From an uncultured Bacteroidales bacterium (GTDB lineage: Bacteria; Bacteroidota; Bacteroidia; Bacteroidales; FEN-979): a DNA stretch of 49,940 bases. Within the stretch, counting starts at the first letter, position 1. Each line of letters starts with the position of its first letter. Below are positions 31,784 through 39,452 of this stretch, in pieces. Under the pieces are notes generated by a model, which was given only the letters and a program-made list of their open reading frames with translations, was not told the DNA's origin and did not search any database. The DNA is taken from positions 1 to 49,940 of the forward strand of contig CAJAUM010000072.1 of the NCBI GenBank assembly GCA_903945175.1, given 5' to 3'. A program made the position numbers and the translations under genes.

Positions 31784-34750
31784 TTATCTGGTTATCAATA
31801 AGGTATAGGATATTTTTCCGCCTGATTTAAAATAGAAGGTGATGATGTAGTTCCCATCGGCATTGGCCGACAGATCGATCGAAAACCGATCCCCCGATGG
31901 GATTACAGAGGATTCATACACCCTCTTTCCCTGCATGTTGGTTGCGGTTATTCTTTGAAAATCACTTCCTGTTCCATTATCCAGCCCTATTTCAACAATT
32001 CCTGTCGTAGGGTTCGGGAAAAGACGGATCCGGTTGTTTGGCTTCTCATCAACACCGATAGGATAACCGAACCTGGCGATCAGATTGCGATTTTCCTGGG
32101 CAATAAAAGTAAAAGAGGCAGCATCGTTTACCTTCACCCCGTTTTCAAACCATCCCTGGAATGAATAGCTTTTATTGGGTGTGGCGGTCATGGTGACCTT
32201 TGCACCGGCAGGATATGTGCCGGCTCCGGTGGCCACACCGCCATTTTTGGGCATTTCAACATCATTTACCTTGTAATTTCCGGGAGCCACATACAGCTCC
32301 GATTCCCATATTCCCCGTCCGAAGGTTGCTGCACGAATCTTGCCGCCGGCGTATTCTATCTCGAGATCTGATATCATGACAATGGGAAGGTTCTTGCTGA
32401 ACGGAACCCAACTTTTCATACCCGCATTTTTATAAAACACCCCGGCGTCGGTTCCTACATATAATCCTTTGTTTGTCCCTTCTTCGTAAACAATGCAGTT
32501 GACAGGCAATTTGGGTAGCGAATTTGTTGTGTCATAATCCTCCCATTTTTTTCCGCCATCATAGGATGCGAATACCTTGGCATTGTTATACCCGGAAAAG
32601 GTAATGAAAACAGTGTCAGAACCCCATGGAGCTATTGCAATGCCGGTCACCATGACATCTTTAACCAGCAGGGGGATCTCCTCCCATTTTTTCCATCCAT
32701 CGGATGTTTTGAAAAGCTGAAATTTTCGCGCAGCAAACATCACATCCGGATTTTTAGACGAAATGCAGAGCGTGCGCAACAGGGTATCATTATAAACCAT
32801 ATTATTGGGCATGGTGGCAACTACTTTATCCCATTTCGTACCGCGATTTGTTGATTTGTATATTTCACGGTATCCAACATAAAGGATTTCAGGTTCCCAG
32901 GGATGCATGATATAGGGAGTGAGCCATGCTCCTGAAAGCTGATTACCGCTCAAATCTTTTATCGTTTTTGTGATGGTATCGCATTTTTGCCATCTGTTAA
33001 AAGTCCGGAAAATGAGCCCGTTCGTATAGGCGGCATATTGTATCTGTGCGCTGTCGAAATCGATCATACACTCCATGCCATCTCCCCCGATTTCAGGCGG
33101 AGCCTGCCAGTTCCCGGGAGCGGTGCGAACCTGTGACCCATTGTCCTGGAATCCGGCAATCACCGCATCTTTTTCCAGCCAGGAGCAACCGATCCGATAG
33201 ACCTGTCCAATTTCCATTCCTGCTGTAATGTCAGTCCAGATAATTTTTTCATTTCTGGCATTGGCAAACATAACACCTCCGTCATTGCATTCAAACACCG
33301 TATCGGGTGCCAGCGGATGAAAGGCCAGCCAATGTTTGTCGGCATGGGCCCGTTGAATGGATTTACTGGCAACTGAATCGGCCCAATAATTGGCCAGGTC
33401 ATATTCTTTTCCTCCATCTTTGCTTACATAGGTGTTTACTCCTCCCAAAAACCGCTTATTTGGCTCAACAGGGCTGATGGCGTATGCGAGATCATAATCG
33501 CCTTGTCCGCCGCATGGACTATCCTTCAGTTCGGGATCGTGGAAGGAGTGGAGGTAATTATTGCTGCAGTTTTTATACAACTTGACCAGCGTGTCTGTCA
33601 TTTTAAATACATTATCCTTTTCCTTAAAACGATATACTCCTGCCAAACCATTTTGATCAGAAACGCATACAGCTTCAAGAAGTTCCCCGTTTTGCGGTGT
33701 TACAGCAAGGTTAATCCTGGTAACTTTTTTAAATTTCGTGACCGAATCCCATTTATCTCCTCCGTTGTTTGACCGCCATATCTGCGCCCATCTGTTCTTT
33801 GCAGTGTCACTGTAATTATACTGAACCCTGGTTGCCGCATAGATGATTTCAGGATTGGCCGGATTGTAGACGATATCGATGAAGTTGGCGCTTTGGGTTT
33901 CCTTTGCTACCCATAAAAGACCGCCATCGGTGGTCTTATAAATTCCTTTATTGGTTGCAGCAAGCAATGTATCGTATTTCACCGGGTGCATAACCAATTT
34001 TCCGATTAATTTCCCATCACTGAGCTCCCAGTTCAAACCGGTTTTATTCCAGGACCCACCGCCATCCGGCGACTTCAGGACCCCGATGCTTTTTGTGTCC
34101 CCCACCCCGGAGTTATTCATCTCCCCAACGCTCCCGCCGGCATCACGATCACCGGTGGCAATGTACATGATAAGCGGTTTATCCTTGTTGATAACAATAT
34201 CACTTACACCGAAAACCGGCTTATCATTCATTATGGTCGTCCAGGTTTTTCCGAAATCGGTTGTTTTAAAAATTCCTCCGGCAGGGGTTCCAACCCAGAA
34301 GGTGTTTTTATCCTTCGGGTGAAACGCAATGCAATTGATTCTTCCCAGCCCGGTGTAACGATCTTTGGGTTTGTTGGGGCTCAGGGATTTCCAATCGCCT
34401 GTCGCATTGTCGGTCAGATGTTCTGCCGAATATCGTTCCCACTCCTTCACGACCACATTGTTCGGAGGAAATGTTCCGTCGGGATTTACACGCGGTTCCC
34501 AGTACCATTCCCAACGTTTAAAAGGTTTGTAGCCTGATCCCCTGGTGACCTTCCGGCCTTTCCAGTTTTCGTTGAATTTCTTTTGTATTTCATAGAAATT
34601 CGGTTTATCAGGTGTTGTTGAGGCACCGGTAGGTTCCTGGGCTGAAGCTGAATGGGTAATGGAGTTCAGGCACATCAAGAGAACAATACAAAATGCAACC
34701 ACTGCGGATTTAATAAAACCCGGCGTGCCAAGTAAAAAAAAATTTTTCAA
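31784..34750 (-). CDS. BNR/sortilin-like propeller with InlB-type repeat, secreted by T9SS
   Basis: About 988 residues from a TTG at 34750 (no ATG in a suitable place; the frame opens at a TTG at 34756). The N-terminus KNFFLLGTPGFIKSAVVAF leads into a signal peptide ending SASAQ. Asp-box repeats (KTTDFGKTW, KTTDGGLLW, RSNNGGDKW, SKDGGKEYD, SYDGGKKWED) form a propeller to about 840. A divergent InlB B-repeat-like domain follows (NGGVATGAGTYPAGAKVTMTA, FQGWFENGVKV), then a T9SS type A domain (RLFPNPTTGIVEIGL, YTLLITR). First gene of an operon with the C10 peptidase. A 9-base A/T run just after the start could slip. Confidence 0.8.
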   Translation of the reverse strand: MKNFFLLGTPGFIKSAVVAFCIVLLMCLNSITHSASAQEPTGASTTPDKPNFYEIQKKFNENWKGRKVTRGSGYKPFKRWEWYWEPRVNPDGTFPPNNVVVKEWERYSAEHLTDNATGDWKSLSPNKPKDRYTGLGRINCIAFHPKDKNTFWVGTPAGGIFKTTDFGKTWTTIMNDKPVFGVSDIVINKDKPLIMYIATGDRDAGGSVGEMNNSGVGDTKSIGVLKSPDGGGSWNKTGLNWELSDGKLIGKLVMHPVKYDTLLAATNKGIYKTTDGGLLWVAKETQSANFIDIVYNPANPEIIYAATRVQYNYSDTAKNRWAQIWRSNNGGDKWDSVTKFKKVTRINLAVTPQNGELLEAVCVSDQNGLAGVYRFKEKDNVFKMTDTLVKLYKNCSNNYLHSFHDPELKDSPCGGQGDYDLAYAISPVEPNKRFLGGVNTYVSKDGGKEYDLANYWADSVASKSIQRAHADKHWLAFHPLAPDTVFECNDGGVMFANARNEKIIWTDITAGMEIGQVYRIGCSWLEKDAVIAGFQDNGSQVRTAPGNWQAPPEIGGDGMECMIDFDSAQIQYAAYTNGLIFRTFNRWQKCDTITKTIKDLSGNQLSGAWLTPYIMHPWEPEILYVGYREIYKSTNRGTKWDKVVATMPNNMVYNDTLLRTLCISSKNPDVMFAARKFQLFKTSDGWKKWEEIPLLVKDVMVTGIAIAPWGSDTVFITFSGYNNAKVFASYDGGKKWEDYDTTNSLPKLPVNCIVYEEGTNKGLYVGTDAGVFYKNAGMKSWVPFSKNLPIVMISDLEIEYAGGKIRAATFGRGIWESELYVAPGNYKVNDVEMPKNGGVATGAGTYPAGAKVTMTATPNKSYSFQGWFENGVKVNDAASFTFIAQENRNLIARFGYPIGVDEKPNNRIRLFPNPTTGIVEIGLDNGTGSDFQRITATNMQGKRVYESSVIPSGDRFSIDLSANADGNYIITFYFKSGGKISYTLLITR

Positions 34751-34777
34751 AAGCAATGAGTTAGAGTTTAATATTGT

Positions 34778-34785
34778 TAAAAATA
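34778..34785 (-). promoter_or_regulatory. Weak -7 element TATTTTTA before the BNR/C10 operon
   Basis: Seven of eight match to TAnnTTTG on the minus strand, about 28 bases before the TTG start at 34750. No good -33 box. Confidence 0.25.
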
Positions 34786-34997
34786 GTCAATTTAGAAATA
34801 TTTCAGCATGAATAACCTCCTCTTTTCAGGATTTTCACAAAATTTTGTTTTCAATAATCATGCCAATGACGTTATCATATTGATTAACAGCGCTTTGTGG
34901 TTTATTAAAAAATTGTATTATGCGTAAAACACTACTAAATCGCGTAATGCCTTACGAAAACGTAAGTTTTTCGCGCAAAAGAGCGCCATATTTTGCC

Positions 34998-35081
34998 TGC
35001 GGCCAGGCAAAAATTGAAATACTTTTCCCCGGAGGAAAACCGAAGGCAAAGAGTTTAACATAGAAGCAGGTAGCACAAAGC
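34998..35081 (+). pseudogene. Internally deleted remnant of a polysaccharide deacetylase gene
   Basis: On the plus strand one frame reads GQAKIEILFPGGKPKA and the next frame reads EFNIEAGSTK. These match, in the same order and strand, two distant parts of the intact deacetylase at 40592-41521: GQETIEMLFPGGKTKA near its N-terminus and AFNVEAGRTK at its C-terminus. At DNA level 35012-35048 differs from 40684-40720 by about five or six bases, including an identical 14-base run CTTTTCCCCGGAGG. The joint falls at AAGGCA, part of AAAGGCA found at 40714-40720 and 41471-41477 in the intact gene. A deletion of about 757 bases explains the frame change. A long minus-strand frame across this region (34952-35233) is an antisense shadow. 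Confidence 0.6.
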
Positions 35082-35281
35082 ACGTTTACGCTACGCGTTT
35101 TTGAGCCTATCCGCGATATTGGCATGCAATAAATCCGAATTGAACCTCCAAACACCCAGGTAAAATCACGGCAGTAATAATAAAGATCTGTTTTTAAGCA
35201 TTCATATCTAGATAGATAGCTTATGAATCTCATACGGTTTGTATGTTCCGGGTATTTATGGCCCGCCCTTTGTTTGTCTTC

Positions 35282-35344
35282 CCTCCCAAGATAAGAGTTC
35301 AGCAGTTATTCGTGCAATCAAAATATGAACTGAAGAAAGGGAGG
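35282..35344 (+). promoter_or_regulatory. Possible RNA structure masking an unusually strong Shine-Dalgarno
   Basis: The zinc-ribbon gene has AAGGGAGG (35337-35344) four bases before its ATG, a rare feature in a phylum that mostly lacks such sites. GGGAGG (35339-35344) can pair with CCTCCC (35282-35287), and inside this AGTTCA (35296-35301) can pair with TGAACT (35326-35331). The nested stems would hide the ribosome site. Seen in sequence; regulation is inferred. Confidence 0.35.
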
Positions 35345-35348
35345 AAAT

Positions 35349-35618
35349 ATGAGCGCTTTTAAATGTCCAAAATGTGGCACGTCAACGGGGGGCAATGAAA
35401 AATTTTGTTTTCTGTGCGGACAACCACTGAACGGGGACTTTCCAACATGCGGCGAAACATGGCGGTTTTTAGCTGATTACAGGCTTTTTCCTGGTTTTGT
35501 TATAAACATGACAAAGGAGGAATTGAAGATTACCTACCGGAAGAAATCATCACAAAGTCATAAAATTAAAAAGGGGAGATTTTTTGAGGTCATGGGCCAT
35601 CGCCTGAACATTTGCTGA
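35349..35618 (+). CDS. Small zinc-ribbon protein
   Basis: 89 residues. The N-terminus has FKCPKCGTSTGGNEKFCFLCG: two C-x2-C knuckles (Cys6, Cys9, Cys21, Cys24) of a zinc ribbon. The rest (GDFPTCGETWRFLADYRLFPGF...KKSSQSHKIKKGRFFEV) is basic with no known domain. The strong Shine-Dalgarno and intact knuckles support translation. Possible nucleic-acid or protein-binding role; unknown. Flanked by the deacetylase remnant upstream and the convergent carbonic anhydrase downstream. Confidence 0.6.
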   Translation: MSAFKCPKCGTSTGGNEKFCFLCGQPLNGDFPTCGETWRFLADYRLFPGFVINMTKEELKITYRKKSSQSHKIKKGRFFEVMGHRLNIC

Positions 35619-35684
35619 TCAGACAGACTTGAAACGTGTTTTTGCTCGATCTTTCAAGGATGATTCAACGGTTATTGGTTAATT

Positions 35685-36359
35685 CTATTTTTCATCAAGG
35701 AATATAACCATACCGGTGTCGAGGTTATAATAGGCACCAACAACCACTACTTCACCGCTGTCGACAAAATGTTTCAGCAGCGGCTCATCTGTTTGCAAGG
35801 CAGCAACAATGTTCCTGATATTGGCCCTGCATGTAGCCTCGGCATCTTGACCCCTGGTGGCTTGTACTGCTGGTTGGATAGACGCAATGATCGATTTGAT
35901 ATGGCCGGCTTCGTCATGAGTAGAATCGCGGGCTGCTGCAATTGCACCGCAACGCTCATGACCGAGTACAACAATCAGCGAGGTATGAAGGTGTTCAACT
36001 GCATATTCAATACCACCGATCGTATGCGCATCAATAACATTCCCAGCTTCCCTCGTAACGAACAGATCACCCAACCCCTGGTCAAAAAGGATTTCGGGAC
36101 TTGTCCTCGAATCAGCACATCCCAAAATGACGGCAAACGGATGCTGACCATTGGCAATTTCCTTACGCCGGTCATTATCCTGCCGGAGGTGTAAGGATTT
36201 ACCTGAGACGAACCGGATATTTCCCTCTTCAAGAAATCGCATTGCTTCGGCGGGTTTGATTTTTTCCGCATGCTCCTGTCCTGCAGCAGGATTGAAGCCG
36301 GAACAGGTCATGAAGAAACAAACGAGGATCAAATGGCAAAGACTTTTTCTGATTTTCAT
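35685..36359 (-). CDS. Exported beta-class carbonic anhydrase
   Basis: 224 residues. The N-terminus MKIRKSLCHLILVCFFMTCSG is a signal, probably of lipoprotein type (Cys near position 19), so the enzyme sits in the periplasm or on a membrane; most beta-class enzymes are cytoplasmic. Zinc ligands and catalytic pair: Cys81-x-Asp83-x-Arg85 in LGCADSRTSPE, and His134/Cys137 in LGHERCGA. It interconverts CO2 and bicarbonate. The start at 36359 is chosen because a consensus promoter box (36387-36394) overlaps the region before it, which excludes the upstream ATG at 36389. Divergent from the alpha/beta hydrolase. Confidence 0.9.
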   Translation of the reverse strand: MKIRKSLCHLILVCFFMTCSGFNPAAGQEHAEKIKPAEAMRFLEEGNIRFVSGKSLHLRQDNDRRKEIANGQHPFAVILGCADSRTSPEILFDQGLGDLFVTREAGNVIDAHTIGGIEYAVEHLHTSLIVVLGHERCGAIAAARDSTHDEAGHIKSIIASIQPAVQATRGQDAEATCRANIRNIVAALQTDEPLLKHFVDSGEVVVVGAYYNLDTGMVIFLDEK

Positions 36360-36386
36360 TTGGGGTGTTTTAAAGAAATTGGTACT

Positions 36387-36414
36387 CAAAGGTAAAAAAA
36401 TCCTGCATGGTCAA
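36387..36414 (-). promoter_or_regulatory. Promoter TTG-N17-TACCTTTG of the carbonic anhydrase
   Basis: On the minus strand TTG (36412-36414) is followed after 17 bases by TACCTTTG (36387-36394), an exact TAnnTTTG. It leaves a leader of about 20 bases to the ATG at 36359. Confidence 0.55.
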
Positions 36415-36448
36415 TGCTGTTGCAATTTGAACCATGTTAGATGTATTA

Positions 36449-36467
36449 GCAACTTTAGAGAAGTTGC
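36449..36467. promoter_or_regulatory. Operator-like inverted repeat GCAACTT-N5-AAGTTGC
   Basis: A perfect 7-bp palindrome arm pair with 5-base spacer, ending one base before the -7 box at 36469. In this position it would block the hydrolase promoter if bound by a dimeric repressor, or form an RNA hairpin on the other strand. No binding protein is implied by the sequence. Confidence 0.4.
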
Positions 36468-36468
36468 A

Positions 36469-36476
36469 TAACTTTG
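36469..36476 (+). promoter_or_regulatory. -7 promoter element TAACTTTG of the exported alpha/beta hydrolase
   Basis: Exact TAnnTTTG, 80 bases before the ATG at 36557. The -33 region is occupied by the inverted repeat at 36449-36467. Confidence 0.45.
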
Positions 36477-36556
36477 TGAAATGAAATCACCTCCATTCAA
36501 CAGCAGGAAAATTGTAAGTTTTTTTAACCAATGTTAAAGGCCCCAATGAGATAAGC

Positions 36557-37801
36557 ATGAAAAAAATCAATTTCACCTTCGTACTTTGCCTGTTTGTTCT
36601 GGCCATGGTCCATGCACAATCAGAGGCGGATCTGACGCCCATTTCCTCAGGGGTAAAATATCAGCTGATTGGAAGATACGACCTGGCAAGGCTTAATCAG
36701 GTATTCAATAAAGATCTGGATGATTTTCTTTCGACCTCATCCATGTCTTCAGCTGATTTCAGGGGTAAGTTTGCCACGCCTGTTTATCCTGTAAAATTAT
36801 ACAAGGTAGAATACCGGTCGGTTGTTCCTGAGTTCGGCAACAAACCGACCATTGCCACAGGGCTGGTCGCTATTCCGGAAACGGGATTGGATTCCATGCC
36901 CATGATATCATACCAGCATGGAACAGTGTTTGAAAAGAGCAACTGTCCTTCGCATCCGGATGAGTCGATGGAGACGAGAATGATGATTGCCCAATATGCC
37001 TCGCAGGGATATATCGTGATCGGAGCAGACTATTTTGGCCTGGCAGCATCTGATCTTCCAAATGCATACCTGATATTGGAAAGCTCAGAGCAGGCTTGTC
37101 TCGATATGCTGTTTGCCGCCCGGGATGTGCTTAGGCATAAAAAAATAAAACAAGGCCCATTGTTTCTGCATGGCTGGTCGCAAGGTGGGTGGACCAATCT
37201 GGCCTTTTTACGAAAATTGGAATCATTGAATATTCCGGTCACTGCAGCAGGAACTGCCAGCGCTCCTGCCGATGCATTTGGAAGTGTGGATCGTTGGATG
37301 AATAACTATCAGCCCATAGATGCTGTTTACCTCCCGGGTTGTTTATCGAATTTTATTTTCGCTGTTGAGTATTATCATCAGATACCAGGTCTTGCAGCCT
37401 CTGCAATCCGGCCTGAATATTACGAGTCGGCAAAGAAATTCTTCAATTGGCAAATAAGCTGGACCGATTTCAGGAAGCAAACCGTGGATACGATATACAA
37501 CTTTCTGCGTCCTGAATTTATGGCAACCGGAAATACCGGCAATACCCCCTTCTGGCAGATCATGGAGAAATCGCAAGTATACAGGTGGCGTTGTAAAACA
37601 CCCCTTATCATGTATTATGGCGAAAGGGATGAGGTAGTCCCATTGTACGTTGCCACGCTTCCACAGGAATATCACAAATTACTAGGGAGAAACACAACAG
37701 TTGCTAAATCAGCCGGAGCAAAAGCAGACCACCGTGCGACCTATACCACCTCAGTTATTTATCTGAAGCCTTGGTTTGATGGTTTTCTGAAGAAAAATTA
37801 A
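36557..37801 (+). CDS. Exported alpha/beta hydrolase (secretory lipase/esterase-like)
   Basis: 414 residues with a signal peptide (MKKINFTFVLCLFVLAMVHAQ). Catalytic triad by motif: Ser208 in LHGWSQGGWTN, Asp358 in YYGERDEVVP and His392 in KADHRATY. Before it, SYQHGTV supplies the oxyanion-hole HG. The layout (an N-terminal extension, GLVAIPETG, IVIGADYFGLA) resembles secretory lipases and prolyl-oligopeptidase-type esterases. The substrate is unknown; ester or short-chain acyl groups are likely. It has its own promoter and converges with the gene at 37831-38613. Confidence 0.8.
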   Translation: MKKINFTFVLCLFVLAMVHAQSEADLTPISSGVKYQLIGRYDLARLNQVFNKDLDDFLSTSSMSSADFRGKFATPVYPVKLYKVEYRSVVPEFGNKPTIATGLVAIPETGLDSMPMISYQHGTVFEKSNCPSHPDESMETRMMIAQYASQGYIVIGADYFGLAASDLPNAYLILESSEQACLDMLFAARDVLRHKKIKQGPLFLHGWSQGGWTNLAFLRKLESLNIPVTAAGTASAPADAFGSVDRWMNNYQPIDAVYLPGCLSNFIFAVEYYHQIPGLAASAIRPEYYESAKKFFNWQISWTDFRKQTVDTIYNFLRPEFMATGNTGNTPFWQIMEKSQVYRWRCKTPLIMYYGERDEVVPLYVATLPQEYHKLLGRNTTVAKSAGAKADHRATYTTSVIYLKPWFDGFLKKN

Positions 37802-37830
37802 CCTGTGCATGACAATAGCATGGTGCTTTT

Positions 37831-38613
37831 TTACCAGCTGATGCTTTGTATGATGTCGGTCATCACCTTGGGAAACCGAACCTTTTCATCCTTTAGGAGG
37901 TTGTAATTGATGTAAATGATCTCCTGGTCGTCGGCATACCAGAAATGCCACTGGTCCATCTGGATCATGAAGGAATTCCGACTTGTCCTGAAGGATTTTC
38001 CACCGATGGTGACCTCTGATGGCCCCGCCGATCTCAGATCGATCGCCCTGTTCATCTGGGCTGTCATCTCTACGACCTGATGAAGGGTCAGTTTGGCTGT
38101 GTTTGGCGTTCGGATAATCATCATTACCTCCGATTTACCCCGGTAATCGGTACGCATCAGGACGAGCTTATTCTCACTTTGAACATCGCTTTTGAAGATA
38201 CTCCTGTACTTTTCAAGCCGGTAATCCCAGCCGGCAGGATACCTGAGTACGACCTTCGGTGGCTGTACCCTTAGGTTCTGCCACCTGGTGATGGTCACTG
38301 GTTTGTAATACTCGCCGAGGACCTGTGTCATCCAAACCATCGCCTCGTTCTTAGTGGCAAAGGTATCGGTCTTGTTTTCCATGTAAAAATCCACGAAATA
38401 CCGCGTATCGGGAGTCCTTTCCTCCGAATGGTCGTAATGACAGATCCCGGGCATGATCTGCCCGATCATTTCGTTGTTCCTCAGGAATGCATAACTAAAT
38501 CTTCCGGGGGCAAAACTGCAGGAGGAGGAATCGACGGTGACGCTTTCCGGTAATGTGTAGGCGGAAGCACCGGCAGATAGTGCCAGTGCGATCAGAACCA
38601 ATATTTTTCTCAT
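37831..38613 (-). CDS. Exported protein of unknown function, last gene of the OmpA operon
   Basis: 260 residues with a signal peptide (MRKILVLIALALSAGASA). The body is beta-rich (FSYAFLRNNEMIGQIMPGICHYD, VVLRYPAGWDYRLEKYRS, VMMIIRTPNTAKLTLHQVVE, FWYADDQEIIYINYNLL). I recognise no family or catalytic motif. Its start is 2 bases after the stop of the OmpA-family gene, so the two are cotranscribed and perhaps act together in the periplasm. Confidence 0.65.
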   Translation of the reverse strand: MRKILVLIALALSAGASAYTLPESVTVDSSSCSFAPGRFSYAFLRNNEMIGQIMPGICHYDHSEERTPDTRYFVDFYMENKTDTFATKNEAMVWMTQVLGEYYKPVTITRWQNLRVQPPKVVLRYPAGWDYRLEKYRSIFKSDVQSENKLVLMRTDYRGKSEVMMIIRTPNTAKLTLHQVVEMTAQMNRAIDLRSAGPSEVTIGGKSFRTSRNSFMIQMDQWHFWYADDQEIIYINYNLLKDEKVRFPKVMTDIIQSISW

Positions 38614-38615
38614 GG

Positions 38616-39449
38616 CTACTGTTTTACGATTTCTACCCTGCGGTTCAGCTTTCTACCCTCGTCCGTGTCGTTCGTACTCACCGGGCAGGCTTGTCCGACG
38701 CCTACAGCGATCAGCCTCGAAGCTGCGATTTTACCGGTTGAGACCAGGTTGTTCTTAATGCTTTCAGCCCTGGCTTTCGACAGGGTCATGTTGCCCTCGA
38801 AGGTGCCGGTGTTGTCGGTGTGGCCCGCAACGATGATCTTCACCGACGGATTATCTTTCAGGTAACCGGTGATCTGTTTCAGCGTTTCATCCGACTCTGG
38901 TTTGATGTCGGACTTCGCAACGTCAAAGAGAATGCCGTACAGCGCCACTTTACCATCCTTGTCAATCCCCTCTTTCATTGAAAATTCGATCTCCTGGTTC
39001 ATTGGCTTGACTTCGACAAGGACCACATTATAGCCCCTGTCGTCGGAGTCATCAGCATGCTCGATGGCCATGAACACTTCATTGCCATTGGCCGTGAAAG
39101 AGAAAAAAGTATTCCTCTCCGACAGGCATTTCCCTTTGATTTTTTTAATGGCGTTGGCATAGTTCAAACGAATCTGGTCACCGCTTACAGCGCGCGGGTC
39201 ATTTTTGTCTTTTGAGTAAAAGATGCGCCGGAAATCCCCGGCTTTCCTCAGTCTTACGGAATTTCCGTCGAGGGCGTGGTAAAAGAACTCATGCTCCTTA
39301 TACTCGCTTAACTCACAATGGTCAATGTAAAAACCCTTCATCCTCCCAAGGTAGGATGGTTCGCTGTCCTTGCATGCTGGTTTATCGGTCTGGCCAAATG
39401 AGACCAGGGTATATAACAGGATCGTTATTAGAAATGTTGTTTTTTTCAT
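38616..39449 (-). CDS. OmpA-family peptidoglycan-binding protein
   Basis: 277 residues with a signal peptide (about 1-20). The N-terminal half is a beta-rich domain (FYIDHCELSEYKEHEFFYHALDG, DGNSVRLRKAGDFRRIFYSKD) common in Bacteroidota OmpA proteins. Residues about 165-277 are the OmpA C-terminal domain: LFDVAKSDIKPES, VKIIVAGHTDNTG, LSKARAESIKNNL and ACPVSTNDTDEGRKLNRRVEI, with the Asp/Arg pair that holds the peptidoglycan diaminopimelate. Middle gene of an operon of three: 3 bases after the T9SS protein stop and 2 before the next start. Confidence 0.9.
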   Translation of the reverse strand: MKKTTFLITILLYTLVSFGQTDKPACKDSEPSYLGRMKGFYIDHCELSEYKEHEFFYHALDGNSVRLRKAGDFRRIFYSKDKNDPRAVSGDQIRLNYANAIKKIKGKCLSERNTFFSFTANGNEVFMAIEHADDSDDRGYNVVLVEVKPMNQEIEFSMKEGIDKDGKVALYGILFDVAKSDIKPESDETLKQITGYLKDNPSVKIIVAGHTDNTGTFEGNMTLSKARAESIKNNLVSTGKIAASRLIAVGVGQACPVSTNDTDEGRKLNRRVEIVKQ

Positions 39450-39452
39450 ATG

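Noticed and set aside
34808-34927. A 39-codon plus-strand frame upstream of the BNR operon
   Set aside because: A/T-rich, no promoter or ribosome site, no recognisable sequence.
34952-35233. A 93-codon minus-strand frame containing FAFGFPPGKSISIFAWPQAKYG
   Set aside because: It is antisense to the deacetylase remnant (plus-strand GQAKIEILFPGGKPKA) and to the hairpin cluster; it has no signal or domain of its own.
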